From: Brachionus manjavacas
Taxonomy: Eukaryota; Rotifera; Eurotatoria; Ploima; Brachionidae
Reading direction: 5' to 3'
NCBI GenBank assembly: GCA_019054805.1
Contig: JAHQIY010000036.1
Span: 124,001-188,000, forward strand
DNA: 64,000 nucleotides
A program made the position numbers and the translations under genes. Shown one piece after another: positions 46,908 to 58,832 of the stretch. Under the pieces are notes generated by a model that saw nothing but the letters and a program-made list of their open reading frames with translations, was not told the origin of the DNA and did no database searches. How positions within the stretch are numbered: position 1 is the stretch's first letter; the number at the start of each line of letters is the position of its first letter.

Positions 46908-49512
46908 TTCGACTATACTTACATGTCGCATTAGTCGAAAAAGGCCTAAAAAAGACGATTCTTACAAAATTTAGTGTCTAAGTTAGTGACATGTCACTAT
47001 AGTCAAAAAAAATTTATATATCGTTTTAAAATTGTAAATTATGATTAAAAAAGTTTTGTATTGATAGATTTGTTTATATTTAATACATTTAACAACATAT
47101 GACAATTTTTTTTTCTATTTAACTTTTTTGAAATTTTGAATTTACGTTATTTAATTTAAACTCAATACTTAAGCATGCTAAATCTTGAAATATAATTACG
47201 CAATTATTTCTAAAAATGTAAAATAGCTGTATGTGATTATATTAAACATACAGTAATGCTTTGACACGTGGATTTTACAGAAAAAAAAAATTGCTAAAAA
47301 ACGGCCGAATTTCAGCTGTTTTTCGCAAATTTTCACAAAAAATTAGATTTTTGAAATTTTTGACCAATTTCTTAACCAAAAGTAAAATTACGAAATTTTA
47401 CGTAAATTAATATAAAATATCATTTTTTTACGTGTAAAATCTTGTAATTTATGGTAATAAATAGTAAAATAAAAGTAAAAATTCGTAAATTTTCAAATTT
47501 ATTCAAAAATAATTTTTTTTGCTTCTAACAGTTTGACCAACCTCCGTTTTTATCAATTACGATGTTTATTACCTTATTAAACGTATAAATCCATGTTTTA
47601 AATCGATATTTTAAAAAAAATTTATTTCATTTAGTAAATGATTGATATAAGACTGGCATCTTGCTGGAGTAATGGATTTTTGAAACTCAAAAATTGCACT
47701 TACGGCGTCCTCTTCATTTTGTATATTTTTTTGTATATATTCTTTTAAGTATTTATGTAATTAATGAAATATTTAAGGCACTCAAAAAGACTTCACAAAC
47801 GATCTAAGAAAGCAACTGAAGATTAAATTTCCCAAAACCCTAATGAACCAATCGGTTATTACCAAAAAAAAGATAATGACGTACTAATTGAAATTAAAAG
47901 TATTTTTTAAAAGTTTTAAGTTTAAATTTTAAAATAAGGTTTGTTTTTTTAAGCGCATTTAAAGAGATATACACCAAGTAATATGGATTTTAGCAAAGCA
48001 TGGCTCAACGCTGTTAACAGTCTTAAAAACGACCGAGCACAAAAATAAAAAATTATCTCTTATTTATTTTAAATTTAAGTTTTGAATAAATTTGAAAATT
48101 TACGAATTTTTAATTTTATTTTACTATTTATTACCATAAATTACAAGATTTTACATGTAAAAAAATGATATTTTATGTTAAATTACGTAAAATTTCGTAA
48201 TTTTACTTTTAGTTAAGAAATTGGTTAAAAATTTCAAAAATCTAATTTTTTGTGAAAATTTACGAAAAACAGCTGAAATTCGGCCATTTTTTAGCAATTT
48301 TTTTTTCTGTAAAATTACGATAATTTACGTAATTTTACAGTGTACGTTATTTAACGTATTTTTACGTTAATTAACGTAAAAATACGTAAAATCCAAGTGT
48401 CAAAGCATTTCTGTATATATAAAATTTCAACAAAACCAAAATTTCAACCATATAAAAATTCATTCTTGACTATTTTATTCATCATTTTTTTTATATCAAA
48501 GTTTCAATTAAGATTTTCTAATCGTTAACTTCTACTTTGAAGTAAACGATACCTTTTATTACGAAAACCTTAAAAAGTATTATAAATAAAAAGGTTATTT
48601 TATTAATTGATTGAAAATTCTAATGTAAACACATGATAAGTTAAATCACATTAATTTCTAGCAGTAATCATCTAACATAAAATTTTAGAATAAACGTAGT
48701 AGTTAAATTTTCAAATGTTTTAATTTTTTAAATAATACTCCATTCTTTTAATTTACAAAAAAGACCGCAAAAACTGTCGTTTTGTACATTAAATGGTTGG
48801 ATTAGTTTAAAGGGTTGATCGAAAAAAATTTTTTCTATAATTCTATTTAGAAATTTTTATTCAAATAGATTTTAATCCGCTGATTCAGAAAAATATGAAT
48901 ATTGAGCTTTTTTTAGTTTAAATGAAATTCTTTATCACGACCTCTTAGTTATTTATCCTTTACTTTATTCCTGAACTTATTAAATATATTAAAGGAATAA
49001 TTTTAATAACAATAATAAATTAGAGCTAAAATCGCAAAATGAACAGGAAAACGAAATACGTCGTTGATATACAATGGCATTCAAAAGAGCCGCAATTAAA
49101 CATTACGAAACATTTAAAAATTTAACTGATATTTTTATCCTTAAATTTTATGTTTGTTGATTGATGTTATAAAAAGGGATTGATAGTTTTAATTGGTAAC
49201 TAAACACGCCTTAACATGAGAAACTTTAATCAATTAGTCAATAAGCTTTTAACTTATATTTTTTCAAGGATTAAGTTTGGAATTTTATATTCTTTCGTAA
49301 AATTCATTAATAAAATAAAAATTTTCTTAATAGTTAAACACTTTCTCGTCATCCAGACAAAAACTAATAAAAAATAATTGAATTACTTAAAAAATCATTT
49401 TTAAGACTTTTTTTTGACTATAGTGACATGTCACTAACTTAGACACTAAATTTTGTAAAAATCGTCAATTTTAGGCCTTTTACGACTAATGCGACATGTC
49501 ACTATAGTCGAA
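46908..49512. mobile_element. 2.6-kb non-autonomous element with long inverted repeats
   Basis: About 100 bp at 46908-47010 is the inverted copy of about 49415-49512. Both carry CGACTATA, ACATGTCGCATTAGTCG, AGGCC, ACAAAATTTAGTGTCTAAGT and TAGTGACATGTCACTATAGT, in mirrored order. No transposase frame is present inside. A separate TA-flanked element (47251-48413) is nested within. Superfamily and exact ends are uncertain, and no clean target duplication was identified. Confidence 0.7.
47251..48413. mobile_element. Foldback DNA transposon flanked by TA (Tc1/mariner-like MITE)
   Basis: Starts CAGTAATGCTTTGACAC and ends, on the reverse strand, CAGAAATGCTTTGACAC. TA lies directly outside both ends, as expected for Tc1/mariner/pogo target duplication. 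The inverted repeat continues inward for about 250 bp on each side (47251-47515 with 48065-48413), including ACGGCCGAATTTCAGCTGTT and its mirror. No transposase is encoded. The right side is longer by an extra run of TACGTAA words (about 48315-48395). Confidence 0.85.
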
Positions 49513-49599
49513 AAAGGTCAAAATTAAAACCAGTGTTCGATAAATAGTGACATGTCACTATAAATAGGCTTCATTCAAGATTCGGAATGTACTGACGAA

Positions 49600-50100
49600 C
49601 ATCACCTAGTCAATGGTAAACAAGGGGCTTTTGCATCACTTTCAAAACTCAATTTTCTTGGCATAAATACTAATTATCTATGTCCATTCATGAAGAGACA
49701 ACTTTTCAAAATTTTTATTAGGCCAACACTTTACTAGGGTGTGGAAAATGTATACCTACACAAATACAAACATATTGCTCTAATCAAACTAGAATTTTAT
49801 CGAAGACTCATGAAGAATCCCTATACAAATTAATTATAGAGGAAACAAAAGGTATAACGTTGGAGAAGGACTTGAAGTCAGAAATCTTTAAACTTTTAGA
49901 GTATTATGATGATCCTCTTTTACAAAGCCAATTGAGTTTATCTGAAAGAATAGAGGCCGTCAGATATATTATAAAGGCGAATGTAAATGCTGAAAAGACT
50001 TGTAATGATGAGTATGATAGTGTAAAGGAGGTTCCCCATTTCAAGAACAGAGTAGAAATTCCAACCAAATTATTTGACCTAATCAAATTTAACTAAATCG
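49600..50100 (+). mobile_element. LINE reverse-transcriptase C-terminal fragment
   Basis: Translated in pieces the plus strand reads SKLNFLGINTNYLCPFMKRQ, then a phenylalanine-rich IFIRPTLL-type block and a GVEN block. These resemble the region downstream of the catalytic domain of a non-LTR reverse transcriptase (the LYKxxVRPxLxYG-type block). It is followed by an open frame of about 78 codons (49860-50096) with LEYYDDPLLQSQLSLSERIE. The frame changes at least once between the two parts. A short degraded copy adjoining the right end of the 2.6-kb element. Confidence 0.55.
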
Positions 50101-50539
50101 TACATAAACTCATATCTTAATATTTTTAATTTTATTTTTTTTATTTTTTATTGCTTAATTTTATACGACTAGTTTTCTATTCTTTTGTGTATTTTTTTGT
50201 GTAAACTGTGTATTTGGGCCTAAATTTTATCTAAAAGAAAATTTAATTGATTTTTTTAATTATTTAACATTACGCTATATTTATTAGTGTGTTGTGCTTC
50301 TTCTGAAGCAAGGGTTGATCGGTAAACGGTCTTTAAATTAGATAAATAAAGTAGGTACTCAAAAAACGTTTTAAATTCTAATAATAAAAAGAAGAGGACA
50401 AATATTAAATAAATTTCATATTGAGTTTTTTCTACAGTTGAACTCAAAGAGCAATTTTGGACTCTCCTCTTTATTCATGGGCCTAAATATCTCTCTAATT
50501 TTCAGGACTATATGATCTCCTTTTGAAGCACTCAGGTCA
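50101..50539. other. AT-rich intergenic DNA
   Basis: No gene. A GAAGCAAGGGTTGATCGGTA patch near 50306 may belong to an old element, possibly the 3' region of the LINE fragment just upstream. Confidence 0.35.
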
Positions 50540-50547
50540 GTCTTTAC

Positions 50548-51067
50548 TAGTGTTGGTGTCCGTGCAAGCGGACAATAAACGGGTCAAAATTTTCCTAAAC
50601 CGTGAACGTGACCGTATTAACCGTTCCAATTTTGGCGGGCGGGCATTGTCCCGTTTGTTTAAGCGGGCTAATTTTTTGGCCCGTTTATCAGACGTTTAAT
50701 TTTAAAGGGGCGGACAAAGTTCGAAATTTGGCGGGCGGGTTCGTAATTTAATAAAAATACTTTTCTTAAATAATAAATTAAAACTAAATTTTTAAATATT
50801 TTTAAAAAACGGACTTGATAATTATTTTTTATTATTAGTCAAATTTATAATTTGAATATTTGCCGTTTCAGGTAGTTTTTTAGCGGCCTGGTTAAAGTCA
50901 AAGTCACTAGAATTAAGGTTTTTAGAATAATATTTAAAAATTTATTTAATTTAAATTTAAACGGTTACTAAACGGGCCAAAAAGCAGCCCGCCAAATTAA
51001 ACGGGCCAACGACCGCGAGTAACCGCCCGTCTATTGGACTGGTTAGCTCTGTCCGCATCCAACACTA
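50548..51067. mobile_element. hAT-type MITE, 520 bp, complete
   Basis: Begins TAGTGTTGG and ends CCAACACTA, with related TGTCCG / CGGATG sequence just inside. It is flanked on both sides by an exact 8-bp direct repeat GTCTTTAC (50540-50547 and 51068-51075). An 8-bp target duplication with TAGTGTTG-type ends is diagnostic of the hAT superfamily. The interior is GC-rich at both ends with repeated GGCGGGCGGG and AACGGGCC words, AT-rich in the middle, and non-coding. The perfect duplication suggests a fairly recent insertion. Confidence 0.92.
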
Positions 51068-51075
51068 GTCTTTAC

Positions 51076-52179
51076 TATTTATTTGTAAATGTTACAAACT
51101 TCACTCCGTTCCAAAGAGCTGTCATCTCTTACAAAGTTTTTTGAAACCATATTATGTCTGATTGCAGTGTTTCTGTCGCTCTTTTTACAATCTAGTTATT
51201 TTCCTCAAATGTTCGATCAAAGCATTTTTTAGCATCCTCCAAAGAAAAAAATAAAAAAAAAAAATAAAAATAAAGTCAATAGAATAAGATCGAAGAATAA
51301 AGTAAATTTGCTAAAAAAAATCTAAAGTTAAAAGACATATATTGAAATAGGTTTTACATGTGACACGTGTTTACATAGTTGAAGCTTCAGGAAATAAAGA
51401 GGAAATTTTAAAGTTGCAATTACACACTAAAGTTGAGGATTCAATTTGAATTTTTATATTTCTATTTTTCATATTTTCTTTCTAAAAATTTCAATAAATT
51501 TTCAATAAAATATTTAAAATAAATTGCTTTACTTTCATTAATTTTAGTTTTAAAATTAAAATTTATAGAGACAATTCCAGTAATCTAAGAGACTGCTTTT
51601 TGTATGTTTAAGGAATAAAACTTTTTGGAGATAGGTTAAGTAATTATGAAGATCGATTAAATATAACCCTTTAATTAATACATAATTTAACTATAATTTT
51701 ACGCAGTGTAATGCACATAAATTTTAAGCAAGCCGTATCATATCTTCGCATTAAATTTTTTCACAAAAAAAGAAATAGTTGATAAAATGAATTAAATTAG
51801 TATAAAATTAGATAATGACTAAAATGATACATAATAAAAAATGAAAATATATAAGTAAAAAAAACTTGCAAAAACAATCAAAATGTAAAGCAAATGCGAT
51901 TAAATTCAATGTACAATTAAAGAAATTTGTTTAGAATTTTTGAAAATTAACAAAAAATTGAAAATAACTAAATCTAGATTAAATATCAAAATAGATCTCG
52001 TAAATTAAACAATTAAGACAAAATCATAAACCCTATCAAAAGAATTTCAGATTTTAAATTCAAATTTATTATTAAAATTTCTACTTTAAAAAATATTTAT
52101 CTTATCAAAATTAGTTTAAAAAATTTTCTCAAGACAAATAAAAAAATAAAAAAGCGTTTTACTTTAAAAAACATTGGAA
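51076..52179. other. AT-rich intergenic DNA
   Basis: About 1.1 kb upstream of the cysteine synthase gene, with no coding sequence or clear repeat. The proximal part presumably holds that gene's promoter. Confidence 0.45.
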
Positions 52180-53352
52180 ATGTTTGGCACAACGAAGTTT
52201 CATCATCTTTTAAATCGTTTGTTTATAATCCATAGGTGCAATTATTCAAGTCGGCCTGACGCTGTTTTAAAAAGCTTCACTGCTGCAATAGGTAATACTC
52301 CTTTGGTCAAGCTCGAGAAAATAAGCAAAGAATCGGGCTGTAATATTCTCGTAAAATGCGAGTACATGAACCCAGGAGGTATCATAACTAATGCAAATTC
52401 AAAGCTATGACTTTTTTTTAAATTTTATTTACAAAACATAGGTTCTGTCAAAGATAGAGCGGCCTTATATTTGATAAAAGAAGCGGTTAATTCTAAAAAA
52501 ATTGCTCATTTACCACAAAAAGATGCTCCTGTTCCTACAATTGTAGAAGGCACTGCTGGCAACACTGGTATTGGTTTGGTTCATATTTGCAATTCCCTAG
52601 GGTTTAAATGCCATATATTTATGCCTAATAATCAATCGAGAGAAAAAGTAGAATATTTGTCTGCCCTTGGTGCTGAGATTAGCCAATTTCCGCCAGTGGC
52701 ATTCACTGATCCGAATAATTATAATCATAAGGCGAGAGAGTTTGCTGAAAAGACGCCCAATTCTGTATGGACTAATCAATTTGATAATACTCAAAATAGA
52801 CAAGCTCACATTGAGACTACTGGTCCTGAGATTTGGAACCAAACAGATGGAAAGGTTGATGCGATTGTGTTTGGCGCAGGCACCGGAGGAACTTTGGCTG
52901 GTTGTTCAATTTATTTAAAAGAAAAAAACAAAGATATCCAGGTCTTCTCAGCCGATCCTCAAGGTTCAGTTTTATATCATTTTTTTAAACACGGAAAACT
53001 GGAGCGGACTGAAGGCTCCAGTATAACCGAGGGCATCGGTCAGGGCCGTATTACCGAGAACCTAAAGGGCGCTTTAGTGGATGACGCTATTTTTGTGCAT
53101 GATAGGGAAGCAGTTAATATGACTTTTAAATTGTTGCACGAAGAAGGATTTTTTGTTGGAGCTACATCTGGTCTCAATGTTGCTGCCGCTGTTCAAGTAG
53201 CTAAAATTATGGGACCAGGAAAAAACATTGTAACTTGTTTGTGTGACACTGGAACCAAGTACATGAATCGCTTATATTCCAGATCCGAACTAGAGAAAAG
53301 AAACCTAATTGAAGCAATTCCAGCTCAATACAGGAAATATTTAAAACCATAA
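52180..53352 (+). CDS. Cysteine synthase (PLP-dependent), probably mitochondrial
   Basis: Two exons, 52180-52378 and 52442-53352. The 63-bp intron splits a glycine codon inside NPGGSVKDRAAL, giving 369 residues. Known role: PLP enzymes of this family make cysteine from O-acetylserine (or a related activated serine) and sulfide. Seen: AIGNTPLVKLEKI, the PLP-lysine loop GGSVKDRA, the substrate loop VEGTAGNTGIGL, the glycine-rich phosphate loop GAGTGGTLAG, and SSITEGIGQGR, SGLNVAAAV and CDTGTKY. There is no heme-binding N-terminus and no CBS regulatory pair, so it is not a typical animal cystathionine beta-synthase. The wording of the loops (TAGNTGIGL, TTGPEIWNQT) resembles the fungal mitochondrial cysteine synthase/bacterial CysK-like branch. 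The first 25 residues are basic and aromatic without acids, which suits a mitochondrial presequence. AATAAA lies near 53425. Confidence 0.93.
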
Positions 53353-54311
53353 AATTTGAAAAAAAATTTTTTTTGTATCTTAGTTTAGATTTAGATTTTA
53401 TTTTAAAATTTGAAATTCTAGCTTAATAAATAATATCTGAATCAGTCTATTAAAAATGAAGTATTTAATGCAGGATAATTTTCCTAGCATTAATACAAAT
53501 TCTTAATAGTCATTATGAATCCATTACACAAATTTACCTAATAGTAAATTTACTCAAATATCTGTTCATTGACACATCATCTTCAGATATTAAATAGAAT
53601 TTGATTTTTTAAATAAGCAACGCTAAAACTAGATTTTTTTTCTAGATAGACTTAAAATAAAAAAATTCTAAAATAAATAGGGTTTTTAGAGACTAAATAA
53701 AAGCAAATCTTCTATAAAAATCTCTCAGATGCATAATTTAAACATATTTGTCTTTAAAATTGGAATAAAGTTTGTTTTATTAAGTTATTAAAAGACAAAG
53801 AATCATCGATTTGATTCAAATATTTTGAAACTTTAGTAAAAATTCTTTTTAAATCTAATCAGCTTAATTTCATATCGAAATTTTAAAATTTTTTGACCAA
53901 AAAATTGGAAAAGTTCTTCAAACAATAATTTGAATTTTTGATGCATTGGCCAAGTTTTTTGTCTTAAAAATTAAAAAATGCTATTTAGATCTCTTCAGAC
54001 GTCCTCTTTTTAGCTATATTTTAAATATTACGTATGGTAAAAAATCTAATAAACTTTAAAAATTTGGTCTTTTGAATCACTTTTTTATTTGCCATTTTTG
54101 TAAATCGCTGAAAAATGTCATTCCGGAGATTTTTTTCTATTTTTCCGGTCACAAATTTTTTCTTTTTAATCTGCCCATATTTGATGTAAAATAGCTCGAA
54201 TCAAGGTCAATTGAAGTTGATGATCAATAGTTATTAGCAAAGATTTGAATAATTTTTAATTAATTTTAATAAAAATGTTTGGAAAATTATTTGTTTTTGA
54301 TATCTAAGAGC
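53353..54311. other. AT-rich intergenic DNA
   Basis: About 960 bp downstream of cysteine synthase. No gene or clear repeat seen. Confidence 0.45.
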
Positions 54312-54822
54312 CAGAGTTGTTTAAAAGTCCTGAATTAAAGTCCAAGTCAAAAAAAAATTAAAGTTCGGACTTTTTTTATTTTCAAAAGTCCGAGTCAAAG
54401 ACTTTAATTTTTTTTTTTTATAAAAAAGTCCAACACTCGCTTGGCTTCCATATTAACCACCTGGGACCGCAAAAATATCATTTCCTGGATCGTAAGAAAT
54501 ATCATTTGTCCCTTCACATTCATTGAATGCAAAAAATCTCACGATCATGTTAAGCAATAACAGTGACTGGAAAAAATGCTTTGACTGCTCAGAATTAGGC
54601 GAAAATTTTCGTGATCTTCCATTCCTGAATAATTACTCTACATGGAACAAAAGGAAGATTTATTTAAATAATTTTTAAAACCGGAGAAAAATTTGACTTT
54701 TAGACAATTTATTATTTTAAAATACTTAAAGAATTTTTTAGTCCTTATATTTATCGTGAAAAAAAAATATCAAAGTCTGGACTTGGACTTGACTTGAGAC
54801 TAGTGACTTATAAACAACTCTG
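54312..54822. mobile_element. hAT-like MITE, 511 bp
   Basis: Left end CAGAGTTGTTTAAAAGTCC and right end GTGACTTATAAACAACTCTG are imperfect inverted repeats. Flanks CTAAGAGC (54304-54311) and CTGAGAGC (54823-54830) match at 7 of 8 bases, consistent with an 8-bp hAT target duplication. The interior has several AAGTCC / GGACTT words near both ends and no coding frame. A partial copy is at 39687-39800. Confidence 0.8.
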
Positions 54823-54830
54823 CTGAGAGC

Positions 54831-55727
54831 CTTACTAGATTTATTGCAACTATCAATTATTTTAATTATTTTTAAAAATTTATTGTCTGAAATTTTTTTA
54901 GAGTCTGTAAATTTTTTATTTTCGATTGCAAGGTTAATCAACAGGCTAGTGCCCATGCCTCGTGAGACCGATTAACACTTCATTTATTTAAATTCATTAT
55001 TAATAAAAATATAAAATGTAAAAAAATACATGAAATTATAAAAAAAAATTTATCAGAGTTATTGATTTAATAGTCATTTGAAAAAATTTAGCAACAAGCT
55101 ATTTAAGTTAAATAATTCAAATTTAGAAACAAAATCTGTGTAAATTAAATTTATGTTTTTGAAAATTGAAAGCTTAAACGTTGAAACTGCAACATTGATC
55201 TCTTGATCACAAAGCAATTTATTAATCTTGAATAAAAATGTTCAAATGTTTTTTCTCCGCTTTTTATTGTCTGAAATTTTTTAAGAGTCTGTAAATTTTT
55301 TAATGTTTTAGTTTAAAAACACCTAGCAAAGATATTGCTAAAAAAAAAAGATTCAAAAGATAACAAGCTTGACATGATAGAGGAAGACAAAAAAATTATT
55401 AAAAATCTCTTTCTTAAAAATCGATTAATTTAAAAAAAATTTTAACAAAATTTTTAACAAATTATTTGAATGAACTTTTCTATTACCATTATCTTCGCTC
55501 CGAAAACGAAGCTTTTTTTATTAATTTATTTTATTTTATTTATTTAAAGAAAATTTGCATCACTTTTAATCGAAAAAATACTTTAAAAAGATAATAATTG
55601 TGCAAAATATGTTAACTCATTTTTTCTAATTGTTATAAAACATTTTTTATTACGGGACTCAAACTTAATTAATAAAATACTTTTAAAAAAGAAAAAAAAT
55701 CAAGTATTTAATTAATTTTATTTACTG
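54831..55727. other. AT-rich intergenic DNA
   Basis: About 900 bp between the MITE and the 3' end of the first SLC33A1 gene. No gene seen. Confidence 0.45.
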
Positions 55728-57852
55728 TTAGAATGAAAAATTTAATTTCCAATTCGATTTCTGGTAAGATTGGAGTCTTTTAACTATTTTTCGAAAATAT
55801 ACAATCCATAATAGCCCTACCAAAGCAAAAATAAAGCCTAGTATGTAAAATGCATCGATTTTGTATTCACATTTACCATTTAATTTCAAACATTTGTTTC
55901 TCATTTCCTCATTCGAACAAGTATTTTTTTCAATAGTATCAATAAAAAATTTATAACTAAACGAACTGTTAAAGATGTTATTTTTAAAAGCGTCCCTGTA
56001 ATTGTCACCAATTGAGCATGCCTTGACACTAAAAAGGTCTACAATGTATAAAGATATTGTCGATGGCCAACTGGAACCAATATTATATATTGTGTTTAGA
56101 AGTGTCATGTATGTTCCACCAACTCTTTTATCTAAAAATAAAAGCTTTTAAATTGAACATAAATTTTCTTTTTATTTATTTTTCTTTAATATAAACTTAA
56201 ATTTGTGTTTTTTTTAATTGAAGTTTAATTTTGCAATTTAGCTTGAAAATTGAGGATTGAGAAAATTCAAATACCTGATATCCGGGTAAAAAATGACATC
56301 ATTGTGACCGATTGGGTCGTATTCCAAATCGAGTTGAATGCATTTATTAGTATACAAAGAACGAAAAAGAAGAGACCATATGAGCCATCAGAATTGCGGA
56401 AACTAGGAGTCCAATATACCCAAAGAACCATCAAAGATGAGGAAAGAATTCTTTGATTAGGATTTAAAAAGGATTTATAATTAATTTTTTGAATTAAAGT
56501 ACCTAAATGGATAAGTATTGAGAAAAATACTTAAAGGTCTTGGACCGTTGGTGAATCTGCTAATCAACAATGGCAAAACAATTTCGAACGGAGTAAGAGG
56601 TATTGCTAAAAGACCCAAACTCTCTCTGGACACTCCTTTTTCTATTAGTTTTAAATAAACCATTGATTGAATACCAAACGCAATCTATTTTCAAATTATC
56701 TATCTTTTAATAAATATTTTTTTGATTCTTTACTTTACTGGTCAGTAGCAAGATTGTGAGCTGTTTGACACTTGGCAAAGAGACAATTTGAAGAACAAGC
56801 TTGTAAGTCTGTTTCAAAGTCAATGTGTCTTCTAGTGAATCGACTGATTCAGTTTCGCTTTCTTTTTTGAAAATCAAAACACAGGTTGTAGTTATAATAA
56901 AAACAAGACCAAAAAATCTCATAAAATCTGAAATAAATTCGTCAAGTTTTTAAGACAAGTGGCAAGAGTCGTCTACCTTCTACTGTTACAATCCCAAATT
57001 GTTGATGTGGCAAACTGAAAAAAGGACGGATATAGCTATTGGAAAAATTGGCTGACTGAACTACCAAAAAGACAATATTGCCCACGAACCATCCCGCCGT
57101 TTGGCCTACACTATTACATGTCGAGGACCACGATACATTTTCTCTTTTGAAAAACATAGAAAAACGATGATTAATCTAAAAGGAGCCTACTTTGACAAAA
57201 TGGTCAAGCCCCATCCATCCACTGCAATGTCTTGAGTCGCAGCAAAAAATGTAAGAATAAAAAATATGGTTGTTAGTGAATATATATCTTTTCTAGTTGT
57301 TGTCTGATTTATTTCGAGAAGTTGGTGAACATAGTTTGAGAACAGAATCATCAAAATTCCAATTATGTACTGCATTGGCACAAGCCAACTTTTTCGTCTG
57401 CCAATTTTTTTGACAAAAATTGAGTCGACGATGGGAGCCCATAATAGCTTGAGTGCGAATGGCCAAAAAGCAAAGCTAAATGTTCCTTGGTCGGCATAGG
57501 AAACGTTTCTAGATCCAAGAATGAATGGCAAACTTCCGGTTAATCCAAGCGGAATGCCTTGCAAAAAGTATAAAAATATCAGGAATATAATATTGCACAG
57601 ATCCTTTCTAATGCTGTTATTATGAATCGATTTGATAGATTCGTCTTCGGAGGAAATTAGGAATACTTCGTCTTCAAGATCTATTTGGACTGCACCAAGG
57701 CTCATACTTTCATTGTTACCATTTTCAATCAAAGCAATATTATCATTAGAATAAGAATCAGTCTGAAAATTCATTTGAATTTTCGAGTTTTTATTGCGAT
57801 TTAATTTAAAAGGTTTGTTGTCAGCAGTCAGCTTGTTATAATGTCTTTTCAT
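55728..57852 (-). CDS. SLC33A1: Acetyl-CoA transporter SLC33A1 (AT-1), intact copy
   Basis: Six exons on the minus strand: 57191-57852, 56977-57143, 56734-56927, 56503-56684, 56275-56450 and 55728-56131. All joins are GT/AG and keep frame (four of the five introns 47-52 bp), giving 594 residues. Known role: multi-pass carrier that brings acetyl-CoA into the endoplasmic reticulum lumen. Conserved blocks: LYFLQGIPLGLTGSLPFIL, WPFALKLLWAPIVDS, GRRKSWLVPMQYIIG, AATQDIAVDGWGLTILSK, ENVSWSSTCNSVGQTAGWF, FFGLVFIITTT, LKLIEKGVSRESLGLLAIPL, and VGGTYMTLLNTIYNIGSSWP. The C-terminal cysteine cluster follows. The N-terminal cytosolic region (about 90 residues) is polar. The ATG at 57852 is the first in frame. 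The second copy lies 3.4 kb further along in the same orientation. Confidence 0.95.
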
Positions 57853-58619
57853 TTTTTCAGTGAGGCAAATAGTATTTTGAAAACTATTAAAATTTGAAAA
57901 TTTTGAAATTTTAAAAAATTTTTGTGTCACTCCATTAGATATAGCTTAAAGAAATGAATAAATCAGTCGTTTTGTAATTAGGATATCAACAAATCATTTA
58001 AATGAGAAAGTATGCATTACACTTTTCACATTTATCATAAAATATATTTTTCCATAGTTTTTCTAAATTTTAAATTTTAAATTATTTCTGAATTGGCATA
58101 ATTTGAAATATTTGAATAGTTGAATATTTGAACAGATGTCAAATCAACTTTTGTTTGTTTAAAAATTAAAAAACAAAAAGTCATCAATAAAGCTTCAAGT
58201 CAAAGTGGCACGAATTTTGGAAGATTATCTAGAAATACCAAAATACAAATAAAACAACCTATTTGTAATTTTATTTATTTTCAAATGCTTTGAATAAAAT
58301 TAAATGAACAAACTTGTTGCTTCGTTTTTGGAAAATTTCAATACCCTAAAGACTTTGGGATCTTAGTAACCTCATATTTTAATTTCTTGCCAAAATATTA
58401 TTTTCATATAAATGTTACACAATGCGTGTTTTTTCACCAAAAATTACAATTAAATTTTTCTGAAATTAGAATTTATAATTTTTGTCTAATTAAATTAGAA
58501 AACTTAAATAATATTTTTTGTGTAATGGTAAAAATCATAAAAATAAAAAAATCATTAAAGAAATAAAAATTTCATACATTTTATTAGTGTTGAATAAATT
58601 TTTTTATTTATTTAAAAAA

Positions 58620-58832
58620 TAATTTAGGGGTGACCCCAGGGCACGTCCGAATGGTTCAAGACCTTCGTTTGAACCCGCATTAAAAGAAAAATTGATATAA
58701 AAAATTAGATGATCGAATAAAATTGGATAAAAATAAAGGTTTTTTTTTTTTTTTTAAAATAATTTAGGGGGTGACCCCAGGGAACGCCCGAATGGTTCAA
58801 GACCTTCATTTGAGCCTGTATTAAAAAGTAAA
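58620..58832 (-). repeat. Tandem pair of CATTCGG-family repeats
   Basis: Two units about 145 bp apart (58620-58690 and 58764-58832). Each holds AATTTAGGGG, TGACCCCAGGG, CGAATGGTTCAAGACCTTC and TTGA(A/G)CC. They differ at a few positions. GGTTCAAGACC resembles a pol III B box (GGTTCGANNCC), but no clear A box precedes it. The family is dispersed elsewhere in the window (see 3448). Confidence 0.65.

Noticed and set aside
49860-50096. Independent 78-codon host gene
   Set aside because: It directly follows reverse-transcriptase-like sequence in an element-rich area and is better read as the tail of a decayed LINE.
58780-58825. tRNA gene suggested by GGTTCAAGACC
   Set aside because: No cloverleaf, anticodon arm or A box could be found around it; treated as part of a repeat.
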